From Haloferax gibbonsii ATCC 33959 (lineage in GTDB: Archaea; Halobacteriota; Halobacteria; Halobacteriales; Haloferacaceae), in the NCBI RefSeq assembly GCF_000336775.1, contig NZ_AOLJ01000011.1, positions 739,293 to 794,501 of the forward strand: 55,209 bases of DNA, given 5' to 3'. The notes below the pieces were generated by a model that saw only the letters and a program-made list of their open reading frames with translations, made no database searches and was not told where the DNA came from. The translations under genes were made by a program, and so were the position numbers. This document shows, piece by piece, positions 18,287 to 27,442 of the stretch (the stretch's first letter is position 1; each line of letters opens with the position of its first letter).

Positions 18287-19432
18287 TCAGAGCATCCCTC
18301 TGGCGGTCAGCCAGTACGATTCGTTGTACGCGTGTTTCGCCCAGTGGATGGGCTTCGACGGCTGGCGCATCGTCGCGGGCGTCTCGTAGTCGAACGAGAC
18401 GAACGACGCCTCGTCGAGGCCGGTCTCGACGAAGCAGACGGTCTTGCCGTCGTACCGCTTCGTCGGGGTGCGCCCCCGGACTTCCGCGGCGATTCGCTCC
18501 GCGACCGTGAACGCCTGGAAGTGCGCCGCACTCCCGGCTTTCGGGATGGGGAGCGCCGCCGTGTCGCCGATGGCGTACACGTCCTCGGCGGCGGTCGCGC
18601 GGAGAGTCCGCTGGTCGACGTCGACCCAGCCGGCGTCGCCGAGGCCGGAGTCGATGATTAGCTCATCGCCGCGGTGCGGCGGGATACCGACGAGCAGGTC
18701 GTAGTCCACCTCCGCGCCGTTCTTCGCCGAGACGACCCGTTCGTCCGGGTCGACGGCGTCGACGACGAAGTCGGTCTCGACGCGGACGCCCCGCTCGGCC
18801 AGAATGGGGTCGGCCCACTCGGCGACCTCGGGCTTCCCGTGGCTCCGCGCCATCGGGTACGTGTAGACGAGGTCGGTGTCCTCGCGCAGTCCCCGGCTTC
18901 GGAGCCAGTCGTCTACGATGAACGTGAATTCGAGCGGCGCGGCCGGACACATGTGGGGCGTCCCGACGACGCTCAACACGAGGCGGCCGCCGTCGAACTC
19001 GGCGAGGGCGTCGCGGAGCCGTTCGGCCCCCTCGGCGCTGTAGAAGTGGTGCGCGCCCTCCCGGAAGCCGGGCACCGCGTCGGGGTCGAGCTTCGCGCCG
19101 GTCGCGAGGACGAGCGTGTCGTAGTCGAGCACCTCGTCGCCGTCTTGACAGTAGAGGCGCTTTTCGTCGGTGTCGACCCGGCGGACGCGGTTGGTGACGA
19201 TGTTCACCCGCTCGTCGACGAGGTCCCGCAGGTCGCGGACACCGTCCTCCGGTTCCGCGACTCCGAACGGGACGTACAAGAACACCGGCTTGTAGACGTG
19301 TTTCGTGTCGTCGGAGACCAGCGACACCTCCACGTCGCCGTCGTCTATCTCCGACGCGAGTTCCTCGGCGAGACGGTTCGAAACCACCGTCCCACCCGTG
19401 CCACCGCCAACGACTACGATTCGGTTCGTCAT
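18287..19432 (-). CDS. Sulfide:quinone oxidoreductase-like FAD enzyme
   Basis: A 381-residue pyridine nucleotide-disulfide family flavoprotein. The FAD-binding motif is VVVGGGTGG at residues 6-14, LVLATGAKLDP is near 107, and the second FAD segment DVYAIGDTAALP is near 285. Cys162 (TPHMCP) and Cys333 (KTVCFVE) match the two Cys that form the polysulfide bridge in SQR enzymes, and the C terminus (about 350-381) could be the membrane anchor. Likely transfers electrons from sulfide to quinone. GTG 19441 is an alternative start. Confidence 0.82.
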   Translation of the reverse strand: MTNRIVVVGGGTGGTVVSNRLAEELASEIDDGDVEVSLVSDDTKHVYKPVFLYVPFGVAEPEDGVRDLRDLVDERVNIVTNRVRRVDTDEKRLYCQDGDEVLDYDTLVLATGAKLDPDAVPGFREGAHHFYSAEGAERLRDALAEFDGGRLVLSVVGTPHMCPAAPLEFTFIVDDWLRSRGLREDTDLVYTYPMARSHGKPEVAEWADPILAERGVRVETDFVVDAVDPDERVVSAKNGAEVDYDLLVGIPPHRGDELIIDSGLGDAGWVDVDQRTLRATAAEDVYAIGDTAALPIPKAGSAAHFQAFTVAERIAAEVRGRTPTKRYDGKTVCFVETGLDEASFVSFDYETPATMRQPSKPIHWAKHAYNESYWLTARGML

Positions 19433-19633
19433 GGAGTTCACCTACCTAAACGGTGGGCCGCCGACGGGATAGTATTGCGAGCTGTTTCCAACATTGTGGG
19501 AACCGAGGGACGGCGCGGCCGCTCGGGGCGGTGAGGAGGAAGGGAGAATGTGGTGAAAACGGAGGGCGGGTGGGGAACGGGGTTCGGGGAGTCGCGTAAC
19601 GTCGCCCGGCTGACTTCGCGGGCTAACGTCGGC

Positions 19634-20665
19634 TTACTCGGGCTTGAGACCCGCGTCCTGCACGCGCATGATGGCCTCGCCGTCGGCGAGGTTCGGCGCG
19701 TCCACGAGGCGGACGATACGCTTGTCGCCCTTGGACTTGCGGAGGTAGATACGGAACGTCGAGGTGTGGCCGAGGATGTTGCCACCGATGGGCTGGGTCG
19801 GGTCGCCGAAGTAGGAGTCGGGGTTCGACGCGACCTGGTTGGTGACGAGGATGCCCGTGTTGAACAGGTCGCCGATGCGCATCAGGTCGTGGAGGTGCTT
19901 GTTGAGCTTCTGCTGGCGCTCCGCGAGTTCGCCGCGGCCGACGTACTCGGCGCGGAAGTGGGCGGTAAGCGAGTCGACACAGAGGAGGCGGACCGGCCAC
20001 TCGGTGTCCTCGTGCTCGCCGGCGAGTTCCTTGGCCTTCTCGGCGAGGAGAATCTGGTGGTTGGAGTTGAACGCCTTCGCGACGTGAATCTTGTCGAGGA
20101 CGTCGTCGACGAGTGCCTGCATCGTCTCTTCGTCGTCGACGGAGCCTTCGATTTCGCGGTCGGCGAGCGTGGCTTCGAGCACGTCGTCTTCGAGGCCGCG
20201 AACCATGTCGTCGATACGCTCCGGGCGGAACGTGTCTTCGGAGTCGATGAAGATACACCCGCCGCCGAGGCCGCCCTGTTCGGGCGGAAGCTGGACGTTG
20301 ACGGCCAGTTGGTGCGTGATCTGGGACTTACCGGCACCGAACTCACCGTAGACTTCGGTGATGGACTGTGTTTCGAGACCGCCGCCGAGGAGTTCGTCCA
20401 CCTCGTCTATCTGCCAGCTCAGCTTGCCGATCTGCTGGCGTCGTTCGAGGACCATGGAACCGGTCTCGAAGCCTCCCACGTCGGCCGCGTCGCGGGCCGC
20501 GTTGATGATGTCGGAGGCCGTGCTGGAGCCGATGTCAGCCTTGTTCGACAGTTCGCCGGGGCTGGCGACCGCGATGGACTGATAGCTGTCGTAACCGCTC
20601 TCGACGAGTTTGTCGGCCGTCGCCGGGCCGACGCCGGGGAGACTTTCGAGGTCGTCTTCTGCCAT
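19634..20665 (-). CDS. radA: DNA repair and recombination protein RadA
   Basis: The 343-residue archaeal recombinase (RAD51/RecA homologue). An N-terminal helix-hairpin-helix region (about 6-55) contains [14 protein letters not shown]. Walker A is GEFGAGKSQ at 107-115, and Walker B is [11 protein letters not shown] near 205. There is no intein, unlike in some haloarchaeal radA genes. The TATA-like TTTATGAG lies about 28 bases before the ATG at 20665, so the transcript is probably leaderless. Confidence 0.98.
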   Translation of the reverse strand: MAEDDLESLPGVGPATADKLVESGYDSYQSIAVASPGELSNKADIGSSTASDIINAARDAADVGGFETGSMVLERRQQIGKLSWQIDEVDELLGGGLETQSITEVYGEFGAGKSQITHQLAVNVQLPPEQGGLGGGCIFIDSEDTFRPERIDDMVRGLEDDVLEATLADREIEGSVDDEETMQALVDDVLDKIHVAKAFNSNHQILLAEKAKELAGEHEDTEWPVRLLCVDSLTAHFRAEYVGRGELAERQQKLNKHLHDLMRIGDLFNTGILVTNQVASNPDSYFGDPTQPIGGNILGHTSTFRIYLRKSKGDKRIVRLVDAPNLADGEAIMRVQDAGLKPE

Positions 20666-20714
20666 ACCCAGTCGTTCCGCCTATACCCTCATAAACCCTC
20701 GTTAACAGCAAGGT

Positions 20715-20728
20715 GAAAGTGAAATCGG
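20715..20728. repeat. 14-bp direct repeat upstream of radA, copy 1
   Basis: GAAAGTGAAATCGG, also present at 20851-20864. On the radA strand it reads CCGATTTCACTTTC and ends about 50 bases before the radA start, just upstream of the TATA-like box. Position fits an activator or repressor site. Confidence 0.4.
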
Positions 20729-20850
20729 AAGACGTGCCGGGGTCGGCTGTCGGGTCACCACGGAGGTTCAAGGGCGATGTCGCGGAGTTAGGACGGACAG
20801 GTGGGAGAACTGGGACGGAGTCCGAAGCGGCCGGGAGCGTTAGCTAGCGC

Positions 20851-20864
20851 GAAAGTGAAATCGG
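20851..20864. repeat. 14-bp direct repeat upstream of radA, copy 2
   Basis: Exact copy of 20715-20728, 136 bases further upstream of radA and about 50 bases beyond the end of the pspAB-like gene. The flanks differ, so it is a short repeat rather than a long duplication. Confidence 0.4.
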
Positions 20865-20911
20865 GGGGAAGTGGCGGCCGCGAGCGAGTCAGGAACGTCG
20901 AAAGCGCGCGG

Positions 20912-21517
20912 TCAGTCCCACGGGTGGCCGTTCGGCGTCGACGGCCACAGCGGGTACCAGTAGCTCTCGTCGTCCTCTATCGACAGTTCGCCGTCGAGGA
21001 CCGATTCGAGCTTGAACTCCAGACTCTGATTCCGCGTCGAGGAGCCCTGCGGGGCGAAGGGGTAGTACGCCCCGCGGCGGAACGAGTAAATCCAGTAGGC
21101 GCGGTCGCCGTCGCGCTCGAAGCCGAACAGGGCGGCGAGCAGGCGCGAGCCGTAGCCGCGCTCGATGAACTCGTCGGCGGCGAAGTGGACGCTCGTCACG
21201 AGGTCCTCGGGGTCGTCGTCGGCGAGGACGACCCAGTTGTAGCCGTGGCCGTCAGTGTGCCGGCGGAACTCGGTGCCGGTCTCCTCGCTCCCGGCGGTGA
21301 GGATGTCCTCCACGGCGTCGACGGTGTCCGCGAAGTCGGTGCTGTCGACGGAGGAGAAACACAGCGCCGCCTCGTCGGCCGAGTCGAACCGGAGGTCGGC
21401 CTCCATCGTCAGGTAGGCGGTGCTCATCCCGAAGAGGTCCTCGGGGTCCGCCTTGGTGGTCGCGTCGGACTCGGCGCTGATGCCGAGCATGGCGCGGAAT
21501 GAATCGAACAGTCCCAT
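20912..21517 (-). CDS. pspAB: PspA-associated protein PspAB
   Basis: A 201-residue soluble protein starting MGLFDSFRAMLGIS, with an internal YLTMEADLRFDSADEAALCFSSVDS segment and a Trp/Tyr-rich C-terminal end. It matches PspAB, a family commonly encoded next to HtpX and associated with the PspA membrane-stress system. It begins six bases after the htpX stop and is surely co-transcribed. Biochemical role unknown. Confidence 0.83.
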   Translation of the reverse strand: MGLFDSFRAMLGISAESDATTKADPEDLFGMSTAYLTMEADLRFDSADEAALCFSSVDSTDFADTVDAVEDILTAGSEETGTEFRRHTDGHGYNWVVLADDDPEDLVTSVHFAADEFIERGYGSRLLAALFGFERDGDRAYWIYSFRRGAYYPFAPQGSSTRNQSLEFKLESVLDGELSIEDDESYWYPLWPSTPNGHPWD

Positions 21518-21523
21518 CGGAAC

Positions 21524-22405
21524 TCAAGCGGTCTCCATCTCGCGCTCCAGGTCGCGGAGGCGCTCGACGCGGTTCTCGGTGGAGGGGTGGGTGCTGAACA
21601 GGCGACCGATGAAGTCCGACTTGATGGGGATGATAAAGAACGCGTTCATCTCCGAGGTGTCGCGCATGTCGCGCTTCGGGACGTTGTCCATCCGGCCCGA
21701 AATCTTGAGCAGCGCGGACGCCAGCGCCGAGGGGCGGCCGGTGATGACGGCGGCCCCGCGGTCGGCGGCGTACTCGCGGTACCGCGAGAGCGCCCGAATC
21801 AGGAGGTACGAGATTATCCAGACGGCGAGCGACGCGAGGATGGCGACGATGACCGGGGCGTTCTGTCGGTTGTCGTCGCCGCCGAAGAACCAGCCCCAGC
21901 GGACGATGAGGAAGGCGATGCTGGAGAGGAACGACGCGATGGTCATGACCATCACGTCGCGGTTCTTCACGTGCGCGAGCTCGTGGGCGATGACGCCCTC
22001 TAACTCGTCGTCGTCGAGGGTGTCCATCAGGCCGGTCGTCACGCAGACGGCCGAGCTCTTCTGGGAGCGCCCCGTCGCGAAGGCGTTCGGGACGCGCGTG
22101 TCTGCGATGGCGACCTTCGGCTTCGGGAGGTCAGCCTGCTGAGAGAGGCGACCGACCATCGCGTGGAGCTTCCGCGCCTGCGGGCCGTCGTCCTCGTCGA
22201 CGACGCTCGCGCCCATGCTGTACAGCGCGATTTTGTCGCTGAAGAAGAACTGCGCGAAGAGGAAGACGCCCATGAACCCGGCCATGACGGCGAGGCTCTG
22301 GAAGTAGGCGAACAACACCCCCGCGAAGACGATGTAGAGGGCGAACAGGAGGAACATCGTGAGCGCCATCCGCCCGCGAAGTCCCCAGTCCGGTTTCCAG
22401 TTCAT
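21524..22405 (-). CDS. htpX: Membrane zinc metalloprotease HtpX
   Basis: A 293-residue M48 family protease. The active-site motif is HELAH at residues 141-145, the downstream Glu ligand is in the RYREYAADRGA region (near 218-228), and there are four hydrophobic segments (two N-terminal, two after the HExxH). It degrades misfolded membrane proteins. A TATA-like TTTATTAG about 25 bases upstream of the ATG at 22405 indicates a leaderless transcript. The pspAB gene follows. Confidence 0.95.
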   Translation of the reverse strand: MNWKPDWGLRGRMALTMFLLFALYIVFAGVLFAYFQSLAVMAGFMGVFLFAQFFFSDKIALYSMGASVVDEDDGPQARKLHAMVGRLSQQADLPKPKVAIADTRVPNAFATGRSQKSSAVCVTTGLMDTLDDDELEGVIAHELAHVKNRDVMVMTIASFLSSIAFLIVRWGWFFGGDDNRQNAPVIVAILASLAVWIISYLLIRALSRYREYAADRGAAVITGRPSALASALLKISGRMDNVPKRDMRDTSEMNAFFIIPIKSDFIGRLFSTHPSTENRVERLRDLEREMETA

Positions 22406-22529
22406 ACCACGTGATTAGTAATCCGGCTAATAAACGCTGTTGGAGTGCGAAGGTGTCGCACGGGAGCGCCCGAGCCGTGAAGAATCGGGACATATCGTTT
22501 TGCCGCGGGAGCGCGTAGTTCCGGGTGAC

Positions 22530-23168
22530 ATGTTCGCCGATAGGGAAGACGCGGGCCGCCGACTGGCGGACCTGCTCGACGAGCGAGAAGAGGCGGCCGA
22601 CCTCGTGTTGGCCATCCCGCGGGGCGGGCTCCCGGTCGGCAGGGAGGTCGCAGACCGCCTCAGAGCGCCGCTCGACGTGGTGGTCGCGTCCAAGGTCGGC
22701 GCACCCGACAACCCCGAACTCGCCGTGGGTGCGGTCGCGGGCGACGGGAGCGCGTGGTGGAACGACGACCTGCTCTCGTACCTCGACGTGGGCGACGACT
22801 ACCTCGACCGCGAGCGCGAGCGCGAGGCCGGAGCGGCCAGAGAGAAGGTGTCGCTGTACCGCGGCGGCGACCCGCTTCCCGACGTGGACGGAAAGCGCGT
22901 CGTCGTCGTCGACGACGGCGTCGCAACCGGCGCGACCGCCCGGGCGTGCCTGCGGCAGGTCGTCGCGGGCGGCGCGGAGCGCGTCGTCCTCGCGGTCCCG
23001 GTCGGGCCGCCGCACACCCTCTCGGACCTCGAAGCCGAGTGCGACGCCGTCGTCGCGGTCGAGTCGCCGGAGGCGTTCGGAGCCGTCGGCGTGTTCTACC
23101 GTGATTTCGCGCAGGTCTCCGACGAGGAGGCCGCGTCGTACCTGCGCGACGAGGCGGGCGAGTACTGA
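22530..23168 (+). CDS. Phosphoribosyltransferase family protein
   Basis: A 212-residue type I PRTase. The PRPP-binding loop is VVVVDDGVATGAT at 124-136, and AIPRGGLPVGREVAD near residue 28 is the PPi loop region. This long type, with a loop of about 40 residues between the two motifs, is often annotated as a putative phosphoribosyltransferase; the base substrate is unknown. The ATG at 22530 starts the conserved FADREDAGRRLA stretch, and the frame is open further upstream without similarity. Confidence 0.87.
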   Translation: MFADREDAGRRLADLLDEREEAADLVLAIPRGGLPVGREVADRLRAPLDVVVASKVGAPDNPELAVGAVAGDGSAWWNDDLLSYLDVGDDYLDREREREAGAAREKVSLYRGGDPLPDVDGKRVVVVDDGVATGATARACLRQVVAGGAERVVLAVPVGPPHTLSDLEAECDAVVAVESPEAFGAVGVFYRDFAQVSDEEAASYLRDEAGEY

Positions 23169-23267
23169 GCCGACGCACGGCTACTGAGGCACGCGTCGAC
23201 GACAGTCGGGACTCACCGGCGCGGCCGTGACGCCGAACTTAAGCGGTCGAACGGACTAGAGCCGTCA

Positions 23268-24398
23268 ATGAGCGAATCCCGCGACTTCTGCCCTCGGTGC
23301 GGCGACCCGGTTCCGGAGCGACCGGAACCGCTCCCCGGGATGCCGCGCGAGCGCGACGACGTGCTCTGCGACTCGTGTTACTTCGAGGACTTCGACCTCG
23401 TGGATGCACCCGACAAGGTGCAGGTCCGCGTCTGCGCGCAGTGCGGCGCGATTCACCGGGGCAACCGGTGGGTCGACGTCGGCGCGCGCGACTACACCGA
23501 CATCGCCATCGAGGAGGTGTCGAACTCCCTCGGCGTCCACCTCAACGCCGAGGAGGTCCGCTGGGGCGTCGAACCCGAGCAGATCGACGAGAACAACATC
23601 CGGATGCACTGCCACTTCTCGGGCGTCGTCCGCGGCACGCCGCTGGAGGAGTCCGTCGTCGTCCCGGTGAGCATCGCCCGCGAGACCTGCCAGCGCTGCG
23701 GCCGCATCGCAGGCGGCTACTTCGCCAGCCTCGTGCAGGTCCGCGCCGACGACCGGACGCCGACGACGGACGAGGCCGAGACGGCCATCGAAATCGCCGA
23801 GTCCTACATCGCCGAACGCGAGGAGAAAGGCGACCGAGACGCGTTCATCTCGAGTATCAAGCGGACGCCAAACGGCCCGAACATCAAGATTTCGACCAAC
23901 AAGATGGGAAGCGGCGTCGCGAAGCAGATTCGCGAGCGCTTCGGCGGCACCATCGAGGAGCACCCGACGCTCGTCACGGAAGACGGCGACGGCAACGAGG
24001 TCTACCGCGTCACGTTCGTCGCCCGCCTGCCGCGGTTCACCGCCGGCGACGTCATCGACCCCGAAGACGGCGACGGGCCGGTTCTCGTGCGGAGCAACCG
24101 CGGCCGGCTCAAGGGGACGCGTCTCACCTCGGGCGACCCCTACGAGTCGGAGTTCGAGGAGGGCGAGCGGCCCGAGGCCGAGGACCTCGGCTCCGTCGAG
24201 GACGCGGCGGAGACCACCGTCGTCACCGTCGAGGACGAACACGCCGTGCAGGTGCTCGACCCCGAGACGTACGAGGCGAAGACCATCCCCCGGCCGGACT
24301 ACTTCGACGCCGACGCCGCGATGGTGCCGGTCCTCAAGAGCCAGTCGGGACTGCACATCCTCCCGAACGAGGTCGTCGAAGACGAGGACGAAGAGTAA
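23268..24398 (+). CDS. NMD3-like ribosome-associated protein
   Basis: A 376-residue homologue of eukaryotic NMD3, the 60S export adaptor. The N terminus has Cys pairs CPRC (8-11), CDSC (34-37) and CAQC (56-59), with a further TCQRCG near 145, consistent with zinc ribbons. The C-terminal half is acidic and contains the OB/SH3-like part. In archaea there is no nuclear export, so a role in large-subunit assembly with aIF6 is inferred. A TATA-like CTTAAGC about 28 bases upstream indicates a leaderless transcript. Confidence 0.9.
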   Translation: MSESRDFCPRCGDPVPERPEPLPGMPRERDDVLCDSCYFEDFDLVDAPDKVQVRVCAQCGAIHRGNRWVDVGARDYTDIAIEEVSNSLGVHLNAEEVRWGVEPEQIDENNIRMHCHFSGVVRGTPLEESVVVPVSIARETCQRCGRIAGGYFASLVQVRADDRTPTTDEAETAIEIAESYIAEREEKGDRDAFISSIKRTPNGPNIKISTNKMGSGVAKQIRERFGGTIEEHPTLVTEDGDGNEVYRVTFVARLPRFTAGDVIDPEDGDGPVLVRSNRGRLKGTRLTSGDPYESEFEEGERPEAEDLGSVEDAAETTVVTVEDEHAVQVLDPETYEAKTIPRPDYFDADAAMVPVLKSQSGLHILPNEVVEDEDEE

Positions 24399-24530
24399 GC
24401 AGACCGCAGCGAAGAGAGACGGAACGCGGCGACGACGGCGTTTGTGCTTTTACGAATCATGGGTCGACCGACAACTGAACAGGAAAAGCGGTCGCTCAGG
24501 AACGGGAGATAATCGAACGACGGAGCAGAA

Positions 24531-24725
24531 TCAGTCGGCGCTGGCCGGCCGGTCCGTCGAGAGGGACGCGGCCGGAGCGTCGTCTTCGTGCACGGGCACA
24601 CCGTGGCGCTGGAGGGCGAGGAGCAGGTCGTCCTCGGAGTAGCCGGAGCGGGCGGCCGCCTGCGAGAGTGTGAGTGTCCCACTACGATACAGTGTCATCG
24701 CCGTGGCGAGTGCGTTGGTGTGCAT
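24531..24725 (-). CDS. Small HTH-like haloarchaeal protein (DUF7317/UPF0175-like)
   Basis: A 64-residue protein, MHTNALATAM to the end, with a helix-turn-helix-like stretch YRSGTLTLSQAAARSGYSEDDLLLALQRHG. It resembles small haloarchaeal UPF0175/DUF7317-type proteins. An ATG at 24752 is in frame. The AT box at 24759-24767 would place transcription start near 24738, inside that longer version, so 24725 is preferred. Likely a small regulator; no partner gene is adjacent. Confidence 0.65.
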   Translation of the reverse strand: MHTNALATAMTLYRSGTLTLSQAAARSGYSEDDLLLALQRHGVPVHEDDAPAASLSTDRPASAD

Positions 24726-25042
24726 GGCCGATACTCCATCATTCAGTGGCATTGGTGTTAACTATTTCGTGAGAAAGCGTGTCAAAGACAAAGTTAGGAG
24801 AACTATAGCTTTACAAACTCTGCCCTATTTCCGCATCTCGTTCGCCAAACGGCCAAACACATTAACAATCATTGAGGAAATGTGTCGGAGGCGGCGACTC
24901 TCTTGGACACTATGGCGATTTTTGCCGCTCGAACGGGACGAGATGACATGACACCGCCGGGACGGCGCGGTCTCGGGGACGATGTTATCACTCGTGCGAA
25001 CCGGTGCAGAAGCGTTAATTACCGGCCGTCCAACCCACAGCC

Positions 25043-25129
25043 ATGGACCGACAGCAGGTTATCGCGCTGACGCTCGTCGCGCTCATGATTGGGTCGGCGC
25101 TGTTCTCTGGGGCCAGCCTCCTCCTGTAA
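25043..25129 (+). CDS. 28-residue membrane micropeptide
   Basis: ATG at 25043 and TAA at 25127-25129 encode 28 residues, beginning MDRQQVIALTLVALMIG: a charged start followed by one hydrophobic helix and no charged C-terminal part. A TATA-like GCGTTAAT lies about 30 bases upstream. It ends exactly where the stop of the convergent helicase begins. I think similar tiny proteins occur in other haloarchaea, but could not check. Function unknown. Confidence 0.55.
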   Translation: MDRQQVIALTLVALMIGSALFSGASLLL

Positions 25130-27040
25130 TCACTCGCCCCACACGTCCGAAAGCGGGTGATTGCTCCGGCCGCCGTCGTCCGAACCGCCGGACGAGCCGC
25201 CGCTCTTGCGACCGCCGGAACCGCCGGCCGACGCGCCACCGGAGCCGCCCGCGCGACTTCCCGAAGAACCCGAACCGCGAGTCGAACCGCCCCGCGAGCC
25301 AGAGCTACCACCCGACGCTCCGGACGACCGACTCGTCGAGCCGCCGAGGTTCGCGGTCCCACCAAGCGCGTTGTCCGCGTTTCCCCCGCGACCGCCCGCC
25401 GCGACGGGGTCGAACTCGGGGAGGTCGGGTTTCGTCATGCGGTCGACCTGCGCCGCGAACCAGTCGGGCATGTCGGTTCGCGTCTTGTCGAACAGTTGGA
25501 GCAGACTGCTGTCGGCGACGTAGGTGTCGCCGTAGTCGTCTGGCGCGCGCACGACCCGGCCGCACGCCTGAATCACGGTCCGGAGGGCTGCGCGGCGGTA
25601 CCACGCCCACTGGCCGTCTTCGAGGCGACGGGCGACCCTGGAGTCGTTCGTGTTGAGGTAGGGCGCTTTGCAGAGCACCTGCCAGCGACAGAGGTCGCCT
25701 TTCAGGTCCAGCGCCTCCTCCATCTTCACGGAGAGGAACACCTCCGGTCGGTCGGTCGCCTTCCACGTCTCCAGTTCCACGTTTCGGTCGTCGCGGTCGT
25801 GGCCGCGGACGCGGTTGCCGAGGCCCATCTCGGCGAGGCGGCGGCGAAGCTCCGCCTGAATCGCGTAGGAGTGACAGTGAATCAGGCCCTTCTCGTCGGG
25901 GTGTTTCGCCATCAGGCGGACGGCGAGGCGAGCGATTTTCGGCAGCGTCTCGTCGCGGTGCTCGTAGGTCATCTTCCCCTGCGTCACGTCGTACAGCGGC
26001 CGGTTCTCGACGGGGAAGGTGTGTTCGACGTCCACGAGCGCGACCTTCGAGGGGTCGAGACCGACCGACCGGCAGAACGCCGCCTTGTTGAGGATGGTCG
26101 CCGACAGGAGCGCGAACTTGTTCCCGCGGTCCCAGACGGTGTGTTGGAGGTACTTCGCGGGGTCGAGCGGCTTGATGGCGATGGGCGAACCCTCGCCGTC
26201 GTGCTGGTCGACCACCCACGTCGTCGGGCTCTGGGGGTCGCGGTAGTCCTCGACGAACCACTTCAGTTCGCCGATGAGTTCCTGCAGGCGGTCGCGGCGG
26301 GCGGCCTCCTCGGGCGTCAGTTCGGACTGCGTGAGCAACTCGTCTTTCTCGCGCTTGCAGACGCCGACGAGCGTCTCCGCGAAGCGCGAGGCGCGCTCGA
26401 CGGGGTCGCCCGCGGCCGCGACGTCCGGCACGCCGATGTCGTCCCACACCGGCACGGTCCGGGGCTTCAGGTCGATGGTCGCGTACATCTCGGCCCACTC
26501 GGCCAGCCCGTGGGCCTCGTCGACGACGACCACGTCGCGCTTTCTGAACACGTCGGAGCCGGCGGTCTGCATGAAGTACGCGAGCGTCATCGCCGCGATT
26601 TGGCGGTTCGAGGCGATGGCGCGGTCGGAGAAGTACGGACAGCGGTGCCGGACCGAGCAGTCGAAGCCGCGCTTGCGGGCGCAGGGAGCGCGGTCGACCG
26701 GGGTGTCTTCCTCGCCGCGGATGATGCAGTTGTAGTTGGACTTGCCGCGGATTATCTTGAGGTCCGAAAGCAGGTCGTCCTCGGCCACGTCGTCAAGTTG
26801 CGACACCTGCGGGGTCGTGTAGTAGGCGTCGGTCGCCTGCGCGGGCGACGTCTCGTCCACGGTCGCCGCCGACCCCGCGATGGCGCGGGCGAGCAGCGAC
26901 TTGCCGCTCCCGGTCGGCGCGCGGACCAAGACCACGTCGTTGCCGTCGGCGAAGGCGTCGCGGATATCGCGCAGGGCCTGTTCCTGCGCGCCGCGGAAAC
27001 TGGGGGCCGGAAACGAGTCGATGATGCGCGACGGGTCCAC
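25130..27040 (-). CDS. XPD/Rad3-related DNA helicase
   Basis: A 636-residue superfamily 2 helicase. Walker A is APTGSGKS (41-48). Cys105, 120, 128 and 134 lie between the Walker A and DEAH motifs, where XPD/DinG helicases bind a 4Fe-4S cluster. The DEAH box is at 174-177, and motif VI ACGRVVRAPDDYGDTYV is near 500. The last 75 or so residues are Gly/Ser/Arg-rich low-complexity, probably disordered. Likely a 5'-3' DNA helicase in repair. The stop abuts the micropeptide stop. Confidence 0.92.
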   Translation of the reverse strand: MDPSRIIDSFPAPSFRGAQEQALRDIRDAFADGNDVVLVRAPTGSGKSLLARAIAGSAATVDETSPAQATDAYYTTPQVSQLDDVAEDDLLSDLKIIRGKSNYNCIIRGEEDTPVDRAPCARKRGFDCSVRHRCPYFSDRAIASNRQIAAMTLAYFMQTAGSDVFRKRDVVVVDEAHGLAEWAEMYATIDLKPRTVPVWDDIGVPDVAAAGDPVERASRFAETLVGVCKREKDELLTQSELTPEEAARRDRLQELIGELKWFVEDYRDPQSPTTWVVDQHDGEGSPIAIKPLDPAKYLQHTVWDRGNKFALLSATILNKAAFCRSVGLDPSKVALVDVEHTFPVENRPLYDVTQGKMTYEHRDETLPKIARLAVRLMAKHPDEKGLIHCHSYAIQAELRRRLAEMGLGNRVRGHDRDDRNVELETWKATDRPEVFLSVKMEEALDLKGDLCRWQVLCKAPYLNTNDSRVARRLEDGQWAWYRRAALRTVIQACGRVVRAPDDYGDTYVADSSLLQLFDKTRTDMPDWFAAQVDRMTKPDLPEFDPVAAGGRGGNADNALGGTANLGGSTSRSSGASGGSSGSRGGSTRGSGSSGSRAGGSGGASAGGSGGRKSGGSSGGSDDGGRSNHPLSDVWGE

Positions 27041-27121
27041 GGTCGATGGAGTCCTCGGACGGGCCTAAATCCACCGCTCCGGGGTGCGGTCGCGGCGGTG
27101 GCGGCTCGACGAAACGCGGGT

Positions 27122-27325
27122 CTAAAGCGCCGCCACGTCCTCAGCGGTCGGTTCGCGGTCGCCCGGCAGTCGCTCCATGCAGTCGAAACAGAGGAAGTGC
27201 TCGGAGCCGTCGACGAGTTCCAGCGTCATTCCACCGGACGAGGAGGTGGGGAAGTTCCAGAGGTCGCCGATGCCGCCGGCGATGCGGACGCCCTTCCCGC
27301 AGGCGTCGCACGGTTCGGAGGTCAT
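27122..27325 (-). CDS. Small double-CxxC zinc-finger-like protein
   Basis: A 67-residue protein with CDACGKG at its start (residues 6-12) and FLCFDCME near residue 48, forming two CxxC knuckles that probably bind one zinc. The centre is a beta-type GGIGDLWNFP segment. It may belong to the haloarchaeal DUF7561 family. The ATG at 27325 is chosen because the first knuckle follows directly. Such zinc micro-proteins are numerous in Haloferax and some act as regulators, but nothing specific can be said here. Confidence 0.72.
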   Translation of the reverse strand: MTSEPCDACGKGVRIAGGIGDLWNFPTSSSGGMTLELVDGSEHFLCFDCMERLPGDREPTAEDVAAL

Positions 27326-27442
27326 GGGAGAACCGAGGGCCCGAGGCGGCAAAAGCGACGCGCCGCGACGCCGGGCGCGTAATCGGCCGACACGACCGAC
27401 CCGCCGGGAGCTTCTTGTCGGCTGGCGTATAACTTTCGTGGC

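Noticed and set aside
25157..27382. 741-codon open frame on the plus strand opposite the helicase
   Set aside because: It mirrors the codon bias of the helicase on the other strand, lacks any family motif and is Arg/Val-rich, a typical high-GC artefact.
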